Numbered from the stretch's first letter, positions 1-5,583 are shown. The stretch is 6,682 bases of DNA from an uncultured Clostridia bacterium (GCA_945487445.1 CALYTU010000082.1:1-6682); one strand, 5' to 3'. A program made the numbers and translations. Notes: generated by a model not told the origin, from the letters alone.

Positions 1-2
1 AA

Positions 3-260
3 AACCTTGGCACGACGGTTCCCTACTGGTACGCACTGATGGAGCCTGTACATGGCAGAAGAAACAAGCCTGAAGACTTCAGAAAAGTGAATGAGGCTCT
101 TTTTCCAAAAGGCACAGATAAGCTTGACATATATGAATGGACAACTGATTGGTCGGATTTGTTTGACGCCGGACATGAATGGTATGGCGCATGCTGCTGG
201 AGCATTTATGACAAGCGCATGAACAGATATGTGGTGATGCTCGTATCGGCAACAGATTGA
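3..260 (+). CDS. 3' end of an unrecognised gene (partial at window start)
   Basis: The reading frame is open from the first bases of the window and ends at TGA 258-260. An internal ATG at 39 is in frame, but the codons before it (reading ...VPYWYAL) look like real protein, so the gene probably begins outside the window. The visible 85 or so residues are rich in aromatic and acidic residues, including a run reading YEWTTDWSDLFDAGHEWYG and a C-terminus ending VVMLVSATD. There is no signal peptide or membrane segment in the visible part. I believe similar proteins of unknown function occur in Clostridia, but I cannot name the family and assign no role. The base composition is clearly more AT-rich than the genes that follow, suggesting a different origin or age from the GC-rich array downstream. 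Confidence 0.6.
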   Translation, partial: NLGTTVPYWYALMEPVHGRRNKPEDFRKVNEALFPKGTDKLDIYEWTTDWSDLFDAGHEWYGACCWSIYDKRMNRYVVMLVSATD

Positions 261-269
261 AAAACGGAT

Positions 270-674
270 TTGGCGATACGTTCATTTCGTGCTTCATATC
301 CCGACGTCTTTGCCCTGCAAAACGGGGCGGCGGCGGACCTGCCGATCGCGCAGGATCTGCTGGACACGCTGGCAGCCCACAAGGACGGCTGCGTGGGCAT
401 CACCAGCGGCATGAAAGGCGACACCGGCGAGGCCGGGACCGCCGTCCGCTCCGATCTGACCGTGACCGTCGGCTTCGTTAAGCGGGGCCTGGTGACGGAA
501 CACGCGGGCCGGTACATGAAGCGCCTCGTGGTTGCGGACATCGGCATCGTCCTGGCCAGGCAGGAGGCGCGGATCTGCACCGCAGGCGAGATCGGTCCCG
601 GCCTGCTCCCCTGCCCGCACTGGCTGGAACCGTCGCCCATCAACGTCCGGGACGCGTCAGAGGAAGAAGCATGA
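270..674 (+). pseudogene. Chimeric relic: peptide deformylase fragment joined to NAD(P)H-hydrate epimerase C-terminus
   Basis: The open frame has only a weak TTG start at 270 without a good ribosome binding site, and it continues in frame from the preceding gene's stop at 260. Residues 1-19 are unrecognisable. Residues 20-44 are nearly identical to residues 20-44 of the intact deformylase at 1613-2023. From about residue 44 the protein becomes a YjeF_N/NnrE-like C-terminus: SGMKGDTGEAG, then DLTVTVGFVKRGL, then VVADIGI, then RICTA. NnrE epimerises damaged NAD(P)H hydrates; the family motif is usually written DIPSG and carries a catalytic Asp. Here the sequence reads GITSG, so that Asp is lost at the junction, as is the whole N-terminal half. 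Neither parent activity is likely to survive. The NnrE assignment rests on remembered motifs and is moderately sure; the deformylase part is certain from the DNA repeat. Confidence 0.7.
328..400 (+). repeat. 73-bp direct repeat, copy 1 (in chimeric relic)
   Basis: Aligned with 1671-1743 at a constant offset of 1343 bp, this copy differs at only two of 73 positions (334 C against 1677 A, and 395 G against 1738 C). Positions 335-394 are 60 consecutive identical bases. Homology stops sharply at both ends: upstream the sequences are unrelated, and downstream they part after a shared GGCAT. The unit is not a mobile element. It is an internal piece of the deformylase coding sequence in the same reading frame. 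Confidence 0.95.
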
Positions 675-738
675 GACAGGATGTGCGTTATAGAACACAG
701 AGCGTCCGGCGGGGAGGAACGGCAAGAGAAGCATGAGA
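665..738 (+). repeat. 12-bp direct repeat bracketing the gap before the Nudix gene
   Basis: The 12-mer AGAAGCATGAGA occurs at 665-676, over the stop of the chimeric relic, and again at 727-738, over the start codon of the Nudix gene, 62 bp apart. Removing one repeat unit would place the relic's TGA directly over the Nudix ATG in an ATGA overlap. The pair therefore looks like a small insertion or duplication that separated two once-coupled genes, but a 12-mer can also arise by chance in purine-rich leader sequence. Confidence 0.5.
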
Positions 739-1341
739 ACGCTATTTGAACTGGACAAGCGGGACTACGGCGCCTGCACCCATTCCTTTATCCGCAATTC
801 CGCCAGGAGCATCATCGTGCGGGATGGCAAAATCGCCATGATCCACAGTCTGAAATACGATTATTACAAATTCCCCGGGGGCGGCATTGAAGCGGGCGAA
901 GACCCGGTCCGGGCCTTGATCCGGGAAACCCGGGAAGAAGCCGGGTTGGTGATCATCCCGGAGACCGTCCGGGAATACGGCTGCGTGCATCGGATCCAGA
1001 AAAGCGACATCGATGAAACCGAACGCTTTATCCAGGACAACTTCTACTATTTATGCGACGTGGAGGAAAACGCGGTCGCCCAGGAGCTGGATGGGTATGA
1101 GGCGGAGGAAGCCTATACGCTGGAGTACGTGGACCCGGCCACAGCCATCGCAAAAAACCGCGGCGTATCGGACAGCCCGTATAATCCGCTCATGTTTGAA
1201 CGGGAGGCCCGGGTCCTGGAGCTTCTGATCGCGGAAGGAATCCTGCACGGCGGGCGGAGCCGGGGGTACGATACAGCGCCGGAAACCATGAACGACGTCC
1301 ACTGGGCGCAGCTTTCAGAAGCGCTCCCGGCGGAAGAATAA
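733..1341 (+). CDS. Nudix hydrolase
   Basis: This 202-residue protein carries a Nudix box at residues 50-72: G50, E56, R64-E65 and E68-E69-x-G71, matching GX5EX7REUXEEXGU except that Thr66 sits at the first hydrophobic position. The glutamates bind the divalent metals that drive hydrolysis of a nucleoside diphosphate linked to another moiety. The preceding strand reads YYKFPGGG, typical of the fold. The substrate cannot be told from sequence; the C-terminal 50 residues after the core are variable in this family. There is no signal peptide, so it is probably cytosolic. The start ATG follows purine-rich sequence (GGGGAGG at 711-717 is rather distant; AGAGAAG at 725-731 is close). It is followed after 18 bp by the DUF6440 gene, consistent with co-transcription. 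The family call is very sure and the substrate unknown. Confidence 0.93.
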   Translation: MRTLFELDKRDYGACTHSFIRNSARSIIVRDGKIAMIHSLKYDYYKFPGGGIEAGEDPVRALIRETREEAGLVIIPETVREYGCVHRIQKSDIDETERFIQDNFYYLCDVEENAVAQELDGYEAEEAYTLEYVDPATAIAKNRGVSDSPYNPLMFEREARVLELLIAEGILHGGRSRGYDTAPETMNDVHWAQLSEALPAEE

Positions 1342-1359
1342 AGAAAAGAGGAAACGGAT

Positions 1360-1563
1360 ATGGCAAAAGAAGAACGATTCGAAAAGCTCTATTCACAGGG
1401 TACACTGAATGTCACCGAGATCTGGGTGGACAAAGAAACCGGCGTCAATTACGTGTTTCACGCGGGCGGCTATGCCGGCGGCTTGACGCCGCTTCTGGAT
1501 CGGGAGGGAAAGCCGGTCGTCTCGCCGGTCCTGAACGGTTCGCTTCCGACGCGGAACAAGTGA
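1360..1563 (+). CDS. DUF6440 family protein
   Basis: This is a small soluble protein of 67 residues. Its core reads KLYSQGTLNVTEIWVDKETG, then a segment with VNYVF, GGYAGGLTPLLDREGKP. This is the signature of the short DUF6440 proteins, which are widespread in Firmicutes and have no known function; the family name is from memory. It has no signal peptide, membrane segment or cysteines. The ATG is preceded by AGAGGA at 1347-1352, and the gene lies 18 bp after the Nudix stop and 49 bp before the deformylase. Its length is usual for the family and the frame looks intact. Confidence 0.8.
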   Translation: MAKEERFEKLYSQGTLNVTEIWVDKETGVNYVFHAGGYAGGLTPLLDREGKPVVSPVLNGSLPTRNK

Positions 1564-1612
1564 ATGCGCTTGGAGCGAAGGAACGGTATTTCTGAAAGAA
1601 CGGAGTAGTTCT

Positions 1613-2023
1613 ATGATCCAACCGATTGTAAAAGACCCGATTTTTCTCGGGCGGAAATCCAGAGAGACCACGGCGGAGGACCTGCCGATCGCGCAGGATC
1701 TGCTGGACACGCTGGCAGCCCACAAGGACGGCTGCGTCGGCATGGCGGCGAACATGATCGGCCAGGCCGTGCGGATTATCGCCTTCGACAACGAGGGAAG
1801 CTACATGGTCATGCTCAACCCGGAGATCGTCAAGTGCGCCGGGCAGTATGAGACGGAAGAGGGCTGTCTTTCCCTCGAAGGCGTCCGAAAGACAAAACGC
1901 TATCGCTCGATCAAGGTGCAATATCAGAATGAAAAGCTGCAAATCCGCCTCAAAACCTTCACCGGCTGGACCGCGCAGATTATCCAGCATGAGATCGACC
2001 ACTGTAACGGCATTCTGATTTAA
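1613..2023 (+). CDS. def: Peptide deformylase (GMAANM variant)
   Basis: Peptide deformylase removes the formyl group from the N-terminal methionine of nascent proteins and uses a metal held by one Cys and two His. This 136-residue protein has motif II as E83-G84-C85-L86-S87 and motif III as H126-E127-I128-D129-H130, so the metal ligands (C85, H126, H130) and the catalytic Glu127 are present. Motif I departs from the usual GxGLAAPQ: it reads C41-V-G-M-A-A-N-M48, with Met where the conserved Gln that polarises the substrate normally lies. I recall this GMAANM form in a Clostridia subgroup, so it may be a divergent functional branch rather than damage. GGAG at 1602-1605 serves as the ribosome binding site. 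Residues 20-44 are encoded by the repeat shared with the upstream relic. It is probably an accessory copy, since one essential def usually lies with fmt or priA elsewhere. Confidence 0.9.
   Translation: MIQPIVKDPIFLGRKSRETTAEDLPIAQDLLDTLAAHKDGCVGMAANMIGQAVRIIAFDNEGSYMVMLNPEIVKCAGQYETEEGCLSLEGVRKTKRYRSIKVQYQNEKLQIRLKTFTGWTAQIIQHEIDHCNGILI
1671..1743 (+). repeat. 73-bp direct repeat, copy 2 (in intact deformylase)
   Basis: This copy lies inside the intact deformylase gene and encodes its residues 20-44, in the same frame as copy 1 at 328-400. As it sits in a complete gene, it is the likelier original. Recombination between the two copies would delete the Nudix and DUF6440 genes together as a 1343-bp circle. 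Confidence 0.95.
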
Positions 2024-2037
2024 CGGGGAGAGAAGAT

Positions 2038-2697
2038 ATGAATGACCTGCAGCTTTATACTCCCAAGCCGGAGGACGGCTGGTTCTACGTGAAAATGATG
2101 TCCGATCCGGCCACGATGGCCTACAACGCGCCGTGGTTTCCGCCGGACGGCTGCATTCCGAATCCGGAAGCCGAATGGATCGACCTGCAGGCGAATTGGA
2201 TCGGACAGGAGCCGAAACGCTTTTATGCGTATTTGCAGCGGAGCTCCGACGGGGGCTTCGTCGGCGACGTGAATTACCACTACAACCCGGAGCGGGACTG
2301 GTGGGACATGGGCGTCTTGATCTACGCGCCGAAGCGCGGCAAAGGCTATGGCAGACAGGGCCTGCGCCTGCTGATCGACAGGGCGTTTTCCGACGGCGTC
2401 AAGCGCCTGCACAACGACTTTGAGGCAGAGCGCGATGCGGCGTTTCATATCCATAAGTCCTTCGGCTTCCGGGAGGTCGGCAGAGAAAACGGCATTGTAC
2501 AACTGGAACTGACGCGGGAGGAGATCATGACTGAGCATCCGATCCTCGTAGAAGAGATCGGCGCGGCGGCCATCCCGCAGGTCGCGCCGCTGGCTGCGCA
2601 ATTCCGCGTGACCTTAAAAGCATTCAAGGGAATCCACGCAAGCCCCGACGCGGAAGCGGGGGCTGCGGAGTTGAAGGAATGCAAATCGATGCTGTGA
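2038..2697 (+). CDS. GNAT N-acetyltransferase with fused N-terminal piece of a second GNAT
   Basis: Residues 1-163 form a complete GNAT domain. The acetyl-CoA pyrophosphate loop reads R100-G-K-G-Y-G105 followed by a helix (RQGLRLL), and the terminal part reads AAFHIHKSFGFREVGRENG, typical of motif B and the last strands. GNAT enzymes transfer acetyl from acetyl-CoA to amines; the substrate here is unknown. Residues 164-219, beginning at an in-frame ATG (2527), look like the first helices of a different GNAT: IPQVAPLAAQFRVTLKAFKGIHASPDAEAGAAELKE, cut off at a TGA after CKSML before any acetyl-CoA site. The gene therefore joins one whole enzyme to a truncated neighbour. GGGGAG at 2025-2030 precedes the ATG. 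It starts 14 bp after the deformylase stop, so the two are probably co-transcribed. Confidence 0.85.
   Translation: MNDLQLYTPKPEDGWFYVKMMSDPATMAYNAPWFPPDGCIPNPEAEWIDLQANWIGQEPKRFYAYLQRSSDGGFVGDVNYHYNPERDWWDMGVLIYAPKRGKGYGRQGLRLLIDRAFSDGVKRLHNDFEAERDAAFHIHKSFGFREVGRENGIVQLELTREEIMTEHPILVEEIGAAAIPQVAPLAAQFRVTLKAFKGIHASPDAEAGAAELKECKSML
2516..2523 (+). promoter_or_regulatory. Internal ribosome binding site for the truncated second GNAT
   Basis: GGGAGGAG lies inside the first GNAT coding region, with its GGAGG core five bases before the in-frame ATG at 2527. This is better than several of the gene-start sites in the window and suggests that 2527 was once an independent start codon that became fused after the first gene lost its stop. 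Confidence 0.45.
2527..2697 (+). pseudogene. 5' remnant of a second GNAT acetyltransferase
   Basis: Starting at ATG 2527, 56 residues match the style of a GNAT N-terminus (an acidic first strand, then helices with LAAQFRV and a GIHASPDAEAG loop before a second helix). A full GNAT of this type would run on for roughly another 80-100 residues with the acetyl-CoA loop. None of it is found in any frame downstream, where the sequence becomes more AT-rich and non-coding. It is either a relic or the C-terminal extension of the fused protein. Confidence 0.55.
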
Positions 2698-2705
2698 GCG
2701 AATAA

Positions 2706-2733
2706 AGCAGAGCATGGATGGGAGATCTCTGCT
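2706..2733 (+). other. Hairpin in the GNAT-flavoprotein spacer
   Basis: AGCAGAG at 2706-2712 pairs perfectly with CTCTGCT at 2727-2733 around a 14-base loop. No T-run follows, so it is not a standard intrinsic terminator. It could slow polymerase, protect mRNA ends or be a leftover of the break that truncated the second GNAT. The 84-bp spacer 2698-2781 is otherwise unremarkable apart from the flavoprotein's ribosome binding site. Confidence 0.35.
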
Positions 2734-2781
2734 CTGACGTCGAATTCATTTGCACATGATTGTACCGGAGGAGGATTTGAT

Positions 2782-3258
2782 ATGTTTCGGAAGATGATCC
2801 GCGCAAAGCAGCAGCTCACGCGGGAGGAGTGCATCGAGATCCTGAAGACGGAAAAGCGGGGCGTGCTGTCGGTGCTGGGCGATGACGGTTATCCCTACGG
2901 GATGCCGCTGAACCACTACTACAACGAGGCCGACGGGAAGCTCTACTTCCACAGCGGCAAGCTGGGCCACAAGATCGACGCCCTGCGGGCAAATGAAAAG
3001 GCCTCCTTCTGCGTCCTGGACGAGGGACGCCGGGAGGCGGGGGAGTGGGCCCTGCGCTTTCGCAGCGTGATCGTCTTCGGCAGGGTGGAATTCGTGGAGG
3101 ACCGGGAAACGGTCTATGAGATCTCCGCAAAGCTCTCCCGGAAGTTCACCGACGACGAGGCCTATATCGCCGACGAGATCCGCCGCGTGGGACCCGCGAC
3201 CTGTATGTTCGCCCTCACGCCGGAGCATCTCACCGGCAAACGGATCAGGGAGGCGTAA
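2782..3258 (+). CDS. Pyridoxamine 5'-phosphate oxidase family flavoprotein (Nim-like)
   Basis: This 158-residue protein has the split-barrel flavin-binding pattern of the PNPOx-like/NimA group: GVLSVLGDDGYPYGMPLNHYY at residues 27-47, then LYFHSGKLGHKIDAL at 54-68, then RSVIVFGRVEFV. Members bind FMN or a related cofactor and include 5-nitroimidazole reductases as well as many uncharacterised flavoproteins; substrate and resistance role cannot be read from sequence. The conserved His57 and His63 segment is intact and length is normal for the family. There is a strong GGAGGAGG ribosome binding site eight bases before the ATG. The gene ends 5 bp before the FISUMP gene, whose binding site (GGGAGG, 3247-3252) lies inside this gene's end, so the two are likely translated from one message. 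Confidence 0.88.
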   Translation: MFRKMIRAKQQLTREECIEILKTEKRGVLSVLGDDGYPYGMPLNHYYNEADGKLYFHSGKLGHKIDALRANEKASFCVLDEGRREAGEWALRFRSVIVFGRVEFVEDRETVYEISAKLSRKFTDDEAYIADEIRRVGPATCMFALTPEHLTGKRIREA

Positions 3259-3263
3259 CTGCT

Positions 3264-3899
3264 ATGATCCAGGAAAAAAATAACGGGAAGAACGCCGCGG
3301 ACGAGAAAACCGCCGCGGACGGCAGCAGCCATGAATATGTCGATCTTGGGCTCTCCGTAAAGTGGGCCGCGATGAATCTCGGGGCCGAAAAGATCAGCGA
3401 TCGCGGCGGTTATTTCGCGTGGGGCGAGACGGCGCAGAAGGACGATTATACTTGGAGCGCCTATCGGCACGGCGATTCCGCGGATACTCTGACGAAATAC
3501 AACTTCACGGATCACGGGCTCACGCTGGAAGCGGCCGACGACGCGGCCGCCGTGAACTGGGGCGGAGCATGGCGCATTCCCACAAGCGCGGAATGGGAGG
3601 AGCTGTGCGACAAACGGAACTGCAAGTGGGAGTGGACAAAGATCGAAAACACGCCGGGATACAAGATCACCGGCAAAAAGGCGGGTTTTACGGACAAAAG
3701 CATTTTCCTCCCGGCGGCAGGGTATTTCCGGGCGCACGCCGTCGAAGGCGCGGATTCGTCCGGCTACTACTGGTCGTCCACCCGCAACAGGCCCTTTGAG
3801 GACCGGGCGATCTGTCTTTTCTTCATCCCGACCTTCATCGGCATCGGCAACAACGGCTTCCGCAACGGCGGCTTCACGATCCGGCCGGTTATGGAATAG
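3264..3899 (+). CDS. FISUMP (Fibrobacter major paralogous domain) lectin-fold protein, possible DGR target
   Basis: Over 211 residues this follows the Fibrobacter succinogenes major paralogous domain: HEYVDLGLSVKWAAMNLGA (23-41), GGYFAWGE (48-55), NWGGAWRIPTSAEWEEL (98-114), IFLPAAGYF (147-155), GYYWSST (167-173) and a terminal GGFTIRPV (202-209). The domain is related to formylglycine-enzyme/C-type-lectin folds and is abundant in Bacteroidota, usually on secreted or lipid-anchored proteins. Here residues 1-22 are hydrophilic and rich in N, K, E and D, with no signal peptide or lipobox, so it is either cytosolic or exported in an unknown way. Residues 183-204, where relatives usually carry Asn/Tyr-rich surface residues, read as an F/I/G/N patch with NNC codons. 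The family call is strong; the function is unknown, with ligand binding the likeliest role. Confidence 0.85.
   Translation: MIQEKNNGKNAADEKTAADGSSHEYVDLGLSVKWAAMNLGAEKISDRGGYFAWGETAQKDDYTWSAYRHGDSADTLTKYNFTDHGLTLEAADDAAAVNWGGAWRIPTSAEWEELCDKRNCKWEWTKIENTPGYKITGKKAGFTDKSIFLPAAGYFRAHAVEGADSSGYYWSSTRNRPFEDRAICLFFIPTFIGIGNNGFRNGGFTIRPVME
3810..3875 (+). other. Candidate hypervariable region (DGR VR-like) in the FISUMP protein
   Basis: In these 22 codons, 19 end in C, and the 15 codons from 3831 to 3875 all do (ACC, TTC, ATC, GGC, ATC, GGC, AAC, AAC, GGC, TTC, CGC, AAC, GGC, GGC, TTC). Most are codons reachable from AAC by changing only adenines, which is the mark left by diversity-generating retroelements. 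The position, just before the terminal GFTIRPV strand of a lectin-like fold, is where such elements act. High GC at third positions could also produce much of this pattern. No matching template repeat or reverse transcriptase is present in the window. Confidence 0.35.
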
Positions 3900-3981
3900 A
3901 TAGAAAGAAACACCACAATACGCCTGCGCAATTGGAGCAGATCAAAGATCGTATAAACTGTGACGGGAGGACTGGCAGACC

Positions 3982-4566
3982 ATGCTGTTTCGTCTCTTAG
4001 CTCTGATCGTGCTCCTGCTCTTCTACGGGATCTATTTCACGAAGATGCTGATCCAGAAGAAGCAGGGCATCCAGACCCGGCAGATCGGGAAGCGAAAAGA
4101 AAAAGAGCTCCACCGGGTGGAGCTGTGGATGAGCGCGGCGACCCTTCTGGCGCCTGCGGCGCAGCTGCTGTCCATTGCCCTGGACTGGTCCTGGCTGCCG
4201 GACGCCGCACGCTGGGCGGGCTTCGACGCGGGCCTGCTGGGCGATTTGATTTTCGGGATCGCAGTCGTGACCATGAAAAACAGCTGGCGGGCCGGCATTC
4301 CCGACGGGGACAAGACCGAGCTGATCCAGGACGGGATCTACCGCTGGAGCCGGAACCCGGCCTTCCTGGGCTTTGATTTGATGTACCTGGGCGTGTGCCT
4401 GCTGTTCTGCAATCCTGCGACGATCCTCACGTCCCTGTTTGCGGCCGTCATGCTGCACCTGCAGATTTTACAGGAGGAGAAGTACCTGGTCTCCGCCTTC
4501 GGGGCGCCTTATGAAGCATACAAAAGCCGCGTCCTGCGCTATTTCGGAAGAAAGTCGGGGAGATGA
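3982..4566 (+). CDS. Isoprenylcysteine carboxyl methyltransferase (ICMT/PEMT)-family membrane protein
   Basis: This 194-residue integral membrane protein has hydrophobic segments at about 2-24, 48-68, 84-98 and 128-162. The C-terminal half holds the family pattern: ELIQDGIYRWSRNPAFLGF (113-131), with the RNP that contacts S-adenosylmethionine, then LQEEKYLVSAFGAPYEAYKSRVLRYFGR, the EE-KxL-FG-YxxYkxxVxR signature. Bacterial members methylate lipids or other small membrane substrates; protein prenyl-cysteine is not a bacterial substrate in general, so the true target is unknown. The ATG is preceded by GGGAGG at 3963-3968, a little far. The gene ends one base before the phosphatase start, implying tight translational coupling. 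The 82-bp spacer before it holds TATAAA at 3952 but no properly spaced -35 box. Confidence 0.87.
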   Translation: MLFRLLALIVLLLFYGIYFTKMLIQKKQGIQTRQIGKRKEKELHRVELWMSAATLLAPAAQLLSIALDWSWLPDAARWAGFDAGLLGDLIFGIAVVTMKNSWRAGIPDGDKTELIQDGIYRWSRNPAFLGFDLMYLGVCLLFCNPATILTSLFAAVMLHLQILQEEKYLVSAFGAPYEAYKSRVLRYFGRKSGR

Positions 4567-4567
4567 T

Positions 4568-5293
4568 ATGAAGCTGCTTATCATTCGGCATGCCGATCCG
4601 GACTATGCTGTGGATTCCCTGACGCCGGCAGGATGGCGGGAGGCCGCGCTCCTGGCCGACCGGTTGGAAAACGCCGCGATCACAAAAATCTATTGCTCCC
4701 CCTTGGGGCGGGCGAAGGATACCGCGTCGCTTACCCTGCAGCGCAAGGGTATGGAGGCGACGGAGCTGGACTGGCTTCGGGAGTTCTCACCGCGCATGAC
4801 CGATCCGGATACGGGACGGGAGCGTGTTTGCTGGGACTGGCTTCCGCAGCGCTGGACGCAGGAGCCGGCATATTATGACCGAAACCTCTGGTGCCATACG
4901 CCTGCGATGGAGGCCATCGGCGTACCGGAGGAATACGCCCGGGTGTGCAAGGGCTTGGACGAGCTTCTTGCACGGCATGGCTATCTTCGGGAAGGCGAGC
5001 TCTACCGCGCTGTCCGGCCGAACCGGGATACGGTGGCGCTGTTCTGCCACCTGGGCGTCGAGTGCGTCCTGCTGGCCCATTTGATCGGGGCCTCTCCGAT
5101 GGTGCTCTGGCACGGGTTATGTCCCCGCAGCTCCTCGGTCACGACGGTCTTCACAGAGGAACGGCGCGCAGGCGTCGCTTCCTTTCGGATCAGCGCCATG
5201 GGCGACACGGCCCACCTTTATGCGGCCGGCGTGGAGCCAAGCTTTGCCGCCCGGTTCTGCGAAACCTATGATTCCGAGGAACGGCATGATTGA
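4568..5293 (+). CDS. Histidine phosphatase (phosphoglycerate-mutase-like) family protein
   Basis: This 241-residue protein opens with MKLLIIRHADPDY. R7-H8 is the phosphate-accepting pair of the RHG superfamily, with Ala in place of Gly. YCSPLGRAKDTA (42-53) supplies the second conserved Arg (R48), and FCHLGVE (159-165) supplies the second catalytic His161. Such enzymes cleave phosphomonoesters through a phosphohistidine; the substrate here is unknown. The insertion with W, Y and H residues at about 85-112 is longer than in simple mutases and probably shapes the substrate pocket. I chose the ATG at 4568, not upstream in-frame codons, because RHxD must lie at the N-terminus, GGGGAG at 4557-4562 is well placed, and earlier starts would overlap the methyltransferase. 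It is one base from that gene's stop. Confidence 0.9.
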   Translation: MKLLIIRHADPDYAVDSLTPAGWREAALLADRLENAAITKIYCSPLGRAKDTASLTLQRKGMEATELDWLREFSPRMTDPDTGRERVCWDWLPQRWTQEPAYYDRNLWCHTPAMEAIGVPEEYARVCKGLDELLARHGYLREGELYRAVRPNRDTVALFCHLGVECVLLAHLIGASPMVLWHGLCPRSSSVTTVFTEERRAGVASFRISAMGDTAHLYAAGVEPSFAARFCETYDSEERHD

Positions 5294-5373
5294 ACCGCGG
5301 CCGGATATGAGCTTTAAGAAACAACGCGGATGACTGACCGCGGATGGAAGCGTTGGAGATGAGGTAAAAATCT

Positions 5374-5568
5374 ATGAATCGAGCCGATTGGATCAAAAAC
5401 ACGCACCTCTTTGACCCCGATGATTACGAATGCTCGGCCTGCGGGGCAAAGGCGGACAAGCCCTATGACCGCTGCCCGAACTGCGGTCGGGAGATGCGCG
5501 GCAGAAAGGACGGCGGTTCCTGGGTGGACGAGGCCGCTTTCATGGACTTCATCACCGGAAAGCTCTAA
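5374..5568 (+). CDS. Small zinc-ribbon protein
   Basis: This 64-residue protein has two CxxC knuckles, C20-S-A-C23 and C34-P-N-C37, separated by ten residues, as in a zinc ribbon. The N-terminus (WIKNTHLFDPDDYECSACG) and the helical tail (WVDEAAFMDFITGKL) look conserved. The tail recurs in the relic at 6509-6577, which shows that the protein is a member of a local family. Partner and function are unknown; such proteins may bind nucleic acid or protein. GAGG at 5361-5364 precedes the ATG. The 80-bp spacer before it (5294-5373) holds no recognisable gene, only the palindrome CCGCGG twice. Confidence 0.8.
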   Translation: MNRADWIKNTHLFDPDDYECSACGAKADKPYDRCPNCGREMRGRKDGGSWVDEAAFMDFITGKL

Positions 5569-5583
5569 ACAGGGAGAAACAAC

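Noticed and set aside
206..643. Long minus-strand open frame opposite the chimeric relic
   Set aside because: Low-complexity Ser/Arg/Pro/Ala translation, typical of the antisense of GC-rich coding DNA; a similar antisense peptide appears opposite the second repeat copy simply because the DNA is repeated.
671..736. Possible 21-residue gene between the relic and the Nudix gene with ATGA overlaps at both ends
   Set aside because: Its start and stop come from the 12-bp repeat, the translation is Arg-rich without features, and no separate ribosome binding site is evident.
3162..3737. 191-codon minus-strand open frame opposite the flavoprotein and FISUMP genes
   Set aside because: Runs antisense across two well-supported genes, has no recognisable domain and no good ribosome binding site.
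3932..3957. Possible promoter: TTGGAG and TATAAA before the methyltransferase gene
   Set aside because: The spacing is only 14 bases rather than about 17 and the -35 match is poor; it might be chance in a short AT-rich spacer.
4439..4567. Upstream extension of the histidine phosphatase frame
   Set aside because: It overlaps the end of the methyltransferase, translates to Cys/Arg-rich nonsense and would bury the RHA motif that must lie at the N-terminus.
5286..5333. Short open frame MIEPRPDMSFKKQRG after the phosphatase
   Set aside because: Only 15 codons, with no ribosome binding site of its own and no similarity to neighbours; probably spacer.
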